A stretch of 64,000 nucleotides of DNA, taken from positions 682,001 to 746,000 of the forward strand of contig JBBCBC010000022.1 of NCBI GenBank assembly GCA_037126765.1, read 5' to 3'. The notes beneath the pieces are model-generated. The model had not been told where the DNA came from, did no database searches, and saw only the letters and a program-made list of their open reading frames with translations. The stretch comes from Stenogyne calaminthoides. Taxonomy: Eukaryota; Streptophyta; Magnoliopsida; Lamiales; Lamiaceae. Numbering within the stretch: position 1 is the stretch's first letter; each line of letters starts with the position of its first letter. Shown here in pieces: positions 57,817-64,000 of this stretch. A program made the position numbers and the translations under genes.

Positions 57817-59232
57817 CTATTCTTTATCTCTAATACCCCCCGTCAAGCGCTGCGTGGGGTGAAGGCACACACAGAGCTTGGAACGAAGAAACTCAAATGC
57901 CGGACGAGGGAGGCTCTTCGTGAAGATGTCGGCTATCTGAAGATGTGAAGGAACAAAGCTAGTAGATAACTTCCCAGAAGAGACGAGCTCACGAACAAAG
58001 TGATAGTCCAAATCAATATGCTTGGCACGCTTATGGGCAACAGGATTCTGGCTCAAAAACAGAGCACTCTTATTGTCACACAAAAGAGTCGGACGAGAAG
58101 CTATGGTCGAACGGAGCTCATGGAGAAGATTAGTGACCCAAACCAATTCAGAAGCTGCATTCGCTAATGCCCGGTACTCAGATTCACAGCTTGATCGGGC
58201 AACCGTTGGTTGTTTCTTAGCAGACCAAGAAACAAGATTTCCCCCAATAAAAATAGCGTAACCATAGGTGGAACGACGCGTCTCGGTGCAACGGGCCCAG
58301 TCAGCATCGGAATAACCCAAAACAGAAGTATCTGGCCTCTTGACGAAGGAGAGACCATAGTGAATCGTACCCTTGACATAGCGAAGAATACATTTCACTG
58401 CTAGAAAATGAGCGTCGGTCGGAGAGTGAAGGAACTGACTAACTGAACTGACAGCGTATGAGAGATCAGGACGGGTGATGGTCAGATACTGCAAGGCCCC
58501 AACAAGTGATCTGTATAGCGTGGGATCACGAAACGGATCACCGGTACTGACAAGAGACTCCCCAGCAGCCAATGGAGTGGAAACAGGCTTGGAGTCCAAC
58601 AACTCAGCTCGTTCAAGGATATCATGGGCATATTTAGCTTGGCCCACAAACAAGCCAGCAGATGTATAAGAGACCTCAAGACCGAGGAAATAATTCAAAC
58701 GCCCAAGATCCTTGATGGCAAACTCACGGTGTGTACGAGATATAAAAGATTGCAACAACGAGCTGTCATTCCCTGTAACAATGATATCATCGACATAGAG
58801 CAGCAAATAAATAACAGAAGTGCCTCGATGAAAATGAAACAGGGAAGAATCACAACGACTCTGTAGAAAGCCAAGGTTGGTGAGATACGAGCTAAACCTC
58901 TGAAACCAGGCTAGGGGAGCCTGGCGAAGACCATAAAGAGCTTTCTTGAGTCGACACACATGATCAGGTAACCGAGGATCAATAAACCCCGGGGGTTGAG
59001 CCATAAACACTGGTTTGTCAAGAACGCCATTAAGGAAAGCATTCTTGACATCAAGCTGATGAAGAGGCCAACTATGCTGAACAGATAAAGCCAGGATAAT
59101 GCGAACGGTTGCAGCTTTGACAACCGGACTAAACGTGTGATGAAAATCGGTTCCCGGAATTTGTGTGAAGCCCTGAGCCACAAGACGGGCCTTGTGACGT
59201 TCAATCGAGCCATCAAAGATGAAACAGTGCAT
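57817..59232 (-). CDS. Copia-B1 reverse transcriptase-RNase H (open frame)
   Basis: An uninterrupted frame of 471 residues holds RT from ERHKARLVAQGFTQ through QLDVKNAFLNG to the active-site YVDD (complement of 58786-58797). RNase H follows with its catalytic Asp/Glu/Asp contexts GYSDADWA, SSCESEYRAL and CDNKSALFLS and the terminal FTKSLP. This part of the polyprotein is undamaged, but it is cut off from gag and integrase by frameshifts right of about 59232. The apparent Met start is not a natural initiation site; the domain belongs to the polyprotein. Confidence 0.88.
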   Translation of the reverse strand: MHCFIFDGSIERHKARLVAQGFTQIPGTDFHHTFSPVVKAATVRIILALSVQHSWPLHQLDVKNAFLNGVLDKPVFMAQPPGFIDPRLPDHVCRLKKALYGLRQAPLAWFQRFSSYLTNLGFLQSRCDSSLFHFHRGTSVIYLLLYVDDIIVTGNDSSLLQSFISRTHREFAIKDLGRLNYFLGLEVSYTSAGLFVGQAKYAHDILERAELLDSKPVSTPLAAGESLVSTGDPFRDPTLYRSLVGALQYLTITRPDLSYAVSSVSQFLHSPTDAHFLAVKCILRYVKGTIHYGLSFVKRPDTSVLGYSDADWARCTETRRSTYGYAIFIGGNLVSWSAKKQPTVARSSCESEYRALANAASELVWVTNLLHELRSTIASRPTLLCDNKSALFLSQNPVAHKRAKHIDLDYHFVRELVSSGKLSTSFVPSHLQIADIFTKSLPRPAFEFLRSKLCVCLHPTQRLTGGIRDKE

Positions 59233-61068
59233 TTAAATACCCATTTCAACCCACAATATGACGGAGGCGGGTACCAAATCCCATGTGTGATTCGAACGGA
59301 GGGCATCAATCTCCTCTCAGATAGCGGGAAGAAGCCACTTTCGGGACGCTTTTGGCTGCAGACTTAAATCCACGAGGCTCATGGGTGGAAACGAGCGGAT
59401 AATAAGGCAAAGGAAGTTAAGTCAAGAGGGTAGCGGGCTTGAAAATGCCCGAGCCCGTGTGACCATCGGATGTGGCGGGAACCCGGGCGGAGGAGAAGAA
59501 GTCTTTCTACAAAGAAGTCAGGATCGAGTGGAGGTCGCCAGACAAAGCCGTTGATGAGGGCGCGGGAGCCTCGCCGCAAGGGATCTGGCCGAGGGAGGGG
59601 GCATGCACTGGTCGAGCGGGCTGAAATGGATCGCCTATGTCGGATCGTTTCATCAAGGATCGCGGGCAAGCGATGCACATTATTGCGCGGAGGGTGCGGT
59701 GCAACAAAAAGGTGGGAAGGCGAAAAGGGAAGGATGAGTTGCCGCTGAGGCATCAAGAAGGTGGTAATGTCTAATTTCGAGACCGGAGTGGGAGGCGGCT
59801 CTCGGGAAAAAGGAAAGGAAAACTCATCAAATTGAGCATGGCGAGAAATGAAGGTCCGAGAAGAGACAGATCAAAACATCGAAATCCCTTTGTAAATGCT
59901 ACTATAACCCGGAAAAATACACGGACGACTACGAGGCTCCAGCTTGTTATCAGCATAATCCCGAAGGTATGGAAATACCCGACACCCAAACGGCTTGAAG
60001 TTTGCATAATTAGGAGCATAACCGAATAGCAACTCAAAAGGTGATGAATTTTGCAAAACAGGGTAGGAAGTTTGGGTTGATCAAAAAACAAATTGTTGCA
60101 AATGCCTCAAACCGAGAGAGAAGCGGGTGCATGGGCATGAAATAGCATGGACGGACCGGTTTGAAATGTGGCGACTTTACGCTTTCGGCTCGGCCATTAC
60201 ATTTATGAGTGTAAGGACAAGACAAACGATGAAGTATGCCATTAAGATTCATAAAATTCGGACTTTAGCATTAACAAACTCGGTTCCCCATCACTTTGAA
60301 ACACCTTGATTTTACGATCAAATTGATTGCAGACAAAGATATGAAATTGAACCAAAATATCGTAGAATTCAGACTTAGCACGCAACGGATAAATCCAGCA
60401 AAATCGAGAATAATCATCAATAAATGCAACATAATAGCGGAAACCATCAGCGGTAGAAACGGGTGCGAGGACCCCATAAATCACAATGAATTAAATCCAA
60501 AACACAATCAAGACGTTTCTCATTCAAGCGAAAAAGATAATCTCTTTGCTCTTAGCGATTGACAAGAAGAGCGACACTTTCGGATTCGGTAAAAACAGAT
60601 GTAACGAGATAAATGACCAAGTTTGTTCAATAAAAGAAATAATAGAATGTGGGACATGCCCCGGACGTAAATACCATAAAATGAAACTAGCCTTCAATTC
60701 TTTATTAGGACAAAGAAAGAACCAAAAAGTAGGAATCCTCGATCAAGCAAATATAAGCCTTTATCACACCTTCCCCTGTGCGAGATTTGCTTTGTCACTT
60801 TCGGTTACGAATGGCAAAGAACTTATCGAGAGAAAATCACATCGATAGGAAAAATCGGATGTTAGTTTCTTCGATAGATAACAAATTTTTAGTGATATGA
60901 GGAACTACTAAAACATCCAAAGAATTGCACATCTGCGGACAATTTACTAGAGCCAATATGAGAAATATTCAAAGCATTGCCATTACCAACAATGGTGACC
61001 CATTGCGAATAAGGCTCGTAAGTGTCCAATCAAGAGGTCGATTAAATCATGTGAGCAGAGGCACCGAA
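59233..61068 (-). pseudogene. Copia-B1 integrase/protease region, heavily frameshifted
   Basis: Only pieces are readable. 60242-60484 is integrase core (DGFRYYVAFIDDYSRFCWIYPL). 59871-60056 is the integrase C-part (SSPFELLFGYAPNY, FKPFGCRVFPYLR). 59379-59460 is the linker near RYPLDLTSFALLS. Reading frame changes every 100-200 bp through small indels, in contrast with the clean RT and the near-identical LTRs. No intact HHCC or DDE arrangement can be followed. Confidence 0.8.
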
Positions 61069-62085
61069 TCAAGATACCAATCGGGGGCGAGTCGACACAT
61101 TGCGGGGAGGATGTGAATGCTGGGCTAAGTGTCTTTGAAGAGACAAAGGTTGATGAGCATTGAGAAACCGAGGACACTTATCCGCATAGTGCTCCCCACG
61201 ACATATCTGACAACGAGGGATTCGACGCCCCCCATTCGTAGAACCAGAAAAACCATTGGTGAAGCCAGAGTTGCCGTGTTGTCCACGGTTGCCAGAAAAA
61301 TTTCCACGATTGCCACGATTGCCAGAGAACCGCGATTGCTGCCCAAAACCCGGTGAACCCTGCTGTCCACGGGAGTAGCCACCCGATGAAGATGAACGGC
61401 CCTGACTACGGCCCGAGGAACGATCAGCCGTGAATGCAGCCTGCGGAGGGGAATTTTCCATAGCACGAAGCATGGACTCATACTGTTTGGCTTGGCTCAA
61501 CAAATCACGAAACGCCGAAATAGGAGTAAATGCCATTCGAGTATCCGCAAAGCTTGCAAATTGGACACCCAATCCACGCAAAAACCAATGACTCTTATCT
61601 GATTCAATGACAGGACAACCAATAGCATGCAATTGATCACATAACGACTTAAATTTCTTACCATACTCTTCAACTGGAGAATCACCCCGACGAAGAGAGA
61701 GCAATTCCTCGCGGAGTTGATGCTGGCGAGTTGCGGAGGAATAAACGCCCTCCAGAGTAGACCACATAGCGCACGATGTGGTGGATTCCAGAACTTCAGA
61801 GGCGGCGTCTTCGGATAGCGATGTGTAGACGACGCTAAGGAGCTTGCGGTCCTTAATTTTCCAGGCCAGATAGGCTGGATTGGGCGAAGCCACGCCCTCA
61901 GCAGAGGTGACGGTCGCCGGAGGAGAGGCGAGCGATCCGTCCAAGTAGCCGAGCAGGTCAAAACACTCGGCCATATGTTCAATTTGGCGACGCCATGGAA
62001 GGTAATTCGAGGCTCCCAATTTGATTCCAGCAACCATGTTGATCATGGCGGTGACGGGAAGAGAATCGGTGGGAGGATTGGCCAT
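61069..62085 (-). CDS. Copia-B1 gag
   Basis: The probable start is the Met at 62085 (MANPPTDSLPVTAMINMVAG); the frame is open further upstream to 62325 but that part is Pro/Arg-rich leader. The UBN2-type gag core reads KLGASNYLPWRRQIEHMAEC through LREELLSLRRGDSPVEEYGK. A Gly/Ser/Arg-rich stretch and a CCHC knuckle, CQICRGEHYADKC, follow; the knuckle is one residue shorter than the usual C-x2-C-x4-H-x4-C. Gag packages the element RNA into particles. The frame is open to a stop at 61069. Confidence 0.85.
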   Translation of the reverse strand: MANPPTDSLPVTAMINMVAGIKLGASNYLPWRRQIEHMAECFDLLGYLDGSLASPPATVTSAEGVASPNPAYLAWKIKDRKLLSVVYTSLSEDAASEVLESTTSCAMWSTLEGVYSSATRQHQLREELLSLRRGDSPVEEYGKKFKSLCDQLHAIGCPVIESDKSHWFLRGLGVQFASFADTRMAFTPISAFRDLLSQAKQYESMLRAMENSPPQAAFTADRSSGRSQGRSSSSGGYSRGQQGSPGFGQQSRFSGNRGNRGNFSGNRGQHGNSGFTNGFSGSTNGGRRIPRCQICRGEHYADKCPRFLNAHQPLSLQRHLAQHSHPPRNVSTRPRLVS

Positions 62086-63051
62086 GTTGAGAGAGACGAC
62101 CGAAGGTTGCACGAGAGGAGGGTGTTCCGTGGACGAGATGAATCCAACAAGGAGGTTGGGGTGCCGGAGGGGACGAGGTCGGCGCAGTGGAGAGGCTGCG
62201 GTGCAGCAGAGGTGGCGAAGGTAGAGGCGTAGGCGTTGCAGAGGCGGCGAAGGTGGAGGGTATGGGATATGTGGAGGCGTTGCAGAGGAAGACTCTTTTG
62301 CAAGATAATGATTTCTGGAGCTCAATTCAATCCCGCATCAGAACAAAGGTAAGGTTCAGCGTGGAGGCGTTGCAGAGGAAGCAGGCAGGTGTGGTGTAAA
62401 AATCAATCCCCTCGTAAAGAGAGTTAAATTGGAGATAGGGTTTAAGATCTTTTCTGCTCTGATACCATGAAAGGATGATTAGAATATCACCGTTGAATTG
62501 GTGATTGGAGAAAACTCTTATTAATAGACCGATTACAGGAATACAACAACTTTTCCAAGATACAAGAAGATTTACATGGAAAGAATAAAATATATAAATA
62601 CACTGGATAAAGACTAATTTCTATTCTTTATCTCTAATAGACCCTTTGAGCAAATTTGATTTTTCTTCTGTAAATGGTGCTAGGTTTTCCTTGGGTACAA
62701 AATCGATCATATTTTGAGGATAACGACCGATTAAAACGGGCTCCAAATACCTGGAATTAATTAATAAATAAATATTATTAAGATCATTGGAGTCGTGAAA
62801 TTATTAATTAATACATAAAATGTAATAATATTAATACCATCCCAAGTTAAAATCAAGAGCTCTTTTTGCAGCCTTTATATCACTTTCTTCGTCACTGTAT
62901 AGTTCAAACCAGTGAGTGACAAGCGTTATTCCTATGACACCTTTCTGACGAGCCTGAGATTTTAGTTAATGGTTAACCTTGACTTAATTATAAAACAAAA
63001 TCTAAATATGTTGATTAATTGGCCAACATGAATAAATTATATCTCGGAGTA

Positions 63052-63405
63052 GGGAATAATATTTTTTTAGGACAGTAATTTATGTGGGGTTGTGTTTTAA
63101 GGACAATAATTTTACGGACTTGCAAATATAGAACAATATGTTTTGAAATATTTAAATATAGGACAATATGTTTTGTATTTGTAAATAAAGGAGATTCGAG
63201 CCCCGAATAAGCCCAAATTTCACGTGACATTTCAACCCAATTTGGGTTTATTCGGGCTCGATTATCCTACATGCAAATTTTAGACATATTGTCCTATATT
63301 TACATATTTCAAAACACATTTTCCTACATTTCCAAGTCCGTAAAAAATTATTGTCCCTAAAACACAACCCACCTAAGTAACTGTGTCCTAAAAAAATATT
63401 ATACT
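63052..63405. mobile_element. Fold-back MITE in intron 6 of GH1 copy 4
   Basis: GGGAATAATATTTTTTTAGG at the left and CCTAAAAAAATATTA at the right, with inverse GTTGTGTTTTAAGGACAATAATTTT arms, match the family at 24555-24916. It lies in intron 6 rather than intron 5, so it is a separate insertion. The target duplication was not clear. Confidence 0.65.
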
Positions 63406-64000
63406 TGGTGCAACTTCTATCAAAAAAACAAGTTGCACATTTAAAAATTACACTTGGTGCATACTGAAACCGGGCCCTGTATGATTCAAAAGCGGCTGCA
63501 TGAGCAAGGAGCAAGTTTCTTCCAACAGTGTACACATCTTTAGCTTGATTTATAATGTAATAAGAGTAAAACTTAGGAGGATCATCACTAGACTTTGACA
63601 TTAAGTTCATGGTTGGTTCATCGACGGCGCCATGATTAATTAAATCAAGAGGTCTCTCCACTCCTCTAAATCCTCTGTAAGGGATGAAATTATATCCGGT
63701 CGTTGAGGAGGCTCCCTCTCTGAATCTGGTTCCCCTTTGGAATCCGGTTCGGGCTTTGAATCCGGTTCTCTATCCGACTCATATTTGGGAGGAGTGGGCT
63801 TAACATAATTGGGGTCTTGTTTACCGGGTGGAAAAATGCATCCAACATATCCATGGACAGCGTAACTGGTTGGCTCGTTTAATGTGGTCCAATATTTGAC
63901 CCGATCCCCAAATTCCCAGAAGCACAATTCGCATAATCAAAAAAAAAAATCATTGCTGCAGTTTTAATTAATTAATTCAATCTTGAATACATATGTAATT

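Larger units (their letters stand above)
57664..62639 (-). mobile_element. Copia-B1, near-complete young Copia element in GH1 copy 4 exon 8
   Basis: Its LTRs (57664-57835 and 62468-62639, 172 bp each) differ by a single base by eye. The target duplication GACCC stands at 57659-57663 and 62640-62644. On the minus strand the primer-binding site TGGTATCAGAGC lies at 62456-62467, directly after the 5' LTR, and a purine tract (complement of CCCCCCGTC) precedes the 3' LTR. Internal order is gag, protease/integrase (damaged), RT, RNase H. The short LTRs and RT sequence (QYLTITRPDLSYAV) fit the Ale/Retrofit-type Copia group. A solo LTR of the family lies at 46551-46724. Confidence 0.93.
56376..63955 (-). 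pseudogene. GH1 beta-glucosidase copy 4, interrupted by Copia-B1; 5' exons beyond window
   Basis: Minus-strand exons are 6 (63465-63955), 7 (62838-62953), 8 (62640-62750 and 57552-57663, split by Copia-B1), 9 (about 57399-57431), 11 (57102-57210) and 12 (56376-56814). Exon 10, with the nucleophile TENG, is missing. Exon 6 has an 11-T run that leads into an in-frame TGA, and a frame change within the acidic insert. NEPTSYAVHGYVGC and GRNLLLAHAA are preserved. The insert here is made of EPDSK/EREPDS-like repeats. Exon 12 lacks its first ~25 bp and ends in a Lys/Glu-rich tail of about 90 residues. The acidic insert and tail are longer and more repetitive than in copy 1. It is a pseudogene. Exons 1-5, if present, lie right of 64000. 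Confidence 0.9.

Noticed and set aside
62086..62325. 80-residue N-terminal extension of Copia-B1 gag
   Set aside because: Pro/Arg-rich and not gag-like; the conserved gag start is the Met at 62085. More likely open 5' leader.

Overview
This is plant nuclear DNA. The features pointing to a eudicot are spliced housekeeping genes with GT-AG introns, AT-rich intergenic DNA, and many plant-type transposons (Ty1/Copia, CACTA, a LINE, MITEs, SINE-like repeats). The GH1 beta-glucosidases have no signal peptide and a Lys-rich C-terminus. That recalls the intracellular defence glucosidases of asterids (strictosidine and oleuropein glucosidases), so an asterid such as a member of Lamiales is plausible but not shown.

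Layout. (1) 1-3502 is a small euchromatic block on the + strand: the 3' end of PEX10 (peroxisomal RING E3) and a complete six-exon 40S ribosomal protein S3 gene. (2) 3503-21720 is gene-poor. It holds a complete Copia element (here Copia-A1, 6271-15263, target duplication GTAAC), several fold-back elements, a hAT-like tandem pair, a relic of exon 1 of an ACAULIS5-type thermospermine synthase (19544-19699) and a 1.2-kb non-autonomous CACTA element (19863-21070). (3) 21721-63955 is a cluster of four GH1 beta-glucosidase paralogues broken up by transposons. Copy 1 (21721-28735, +) is intact: 12 exons, 602 codons, both catalytic glutamates present. Copy 2 (37811-41012, +) has lost exons 1-5 next to a Copia-A LTR and carries a 5.4-kb CACTA element in its last exon. 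Copy 3 (53262-53705, +) is a stub of exons 10-12 fused to another Copia-A LTR. Copy 4 (56376-63955, -; runs off the right edge) has a 5-kb Copia element (Copia-B1) in exon 8, has lost exon 10 and has frameshifts.

The paralogues act as empty-site references for one another, so several insertion events can be read directly: CACTA in copy 2, a 174-bp solo LTR downstream of copy 2, a LINE with a 19-bp duplication downstream of copy 3, and Copia-B1 in copy 4. Nested insertions (solo LTR in an integrase, LTR in an LTR, SINE in a CACTA element, Gypsy-type DNA in a Copia element) give a relative chronology.

The most unusual coding feature is in the GH1 genes. An acidic insert of roughly 80 residues sits between the NEP acid/base motif and the conserved NLLLAHAA helix, and a Lys/Glu-rich C-terminal tail in copies 3 and 4 appears to have grown by repetition of the ancestral C-terminal motif.

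All homology statements come from reading motifs and comparing copies by eye. No alignment or database search was run. Element names such as Copia-A are local labels.
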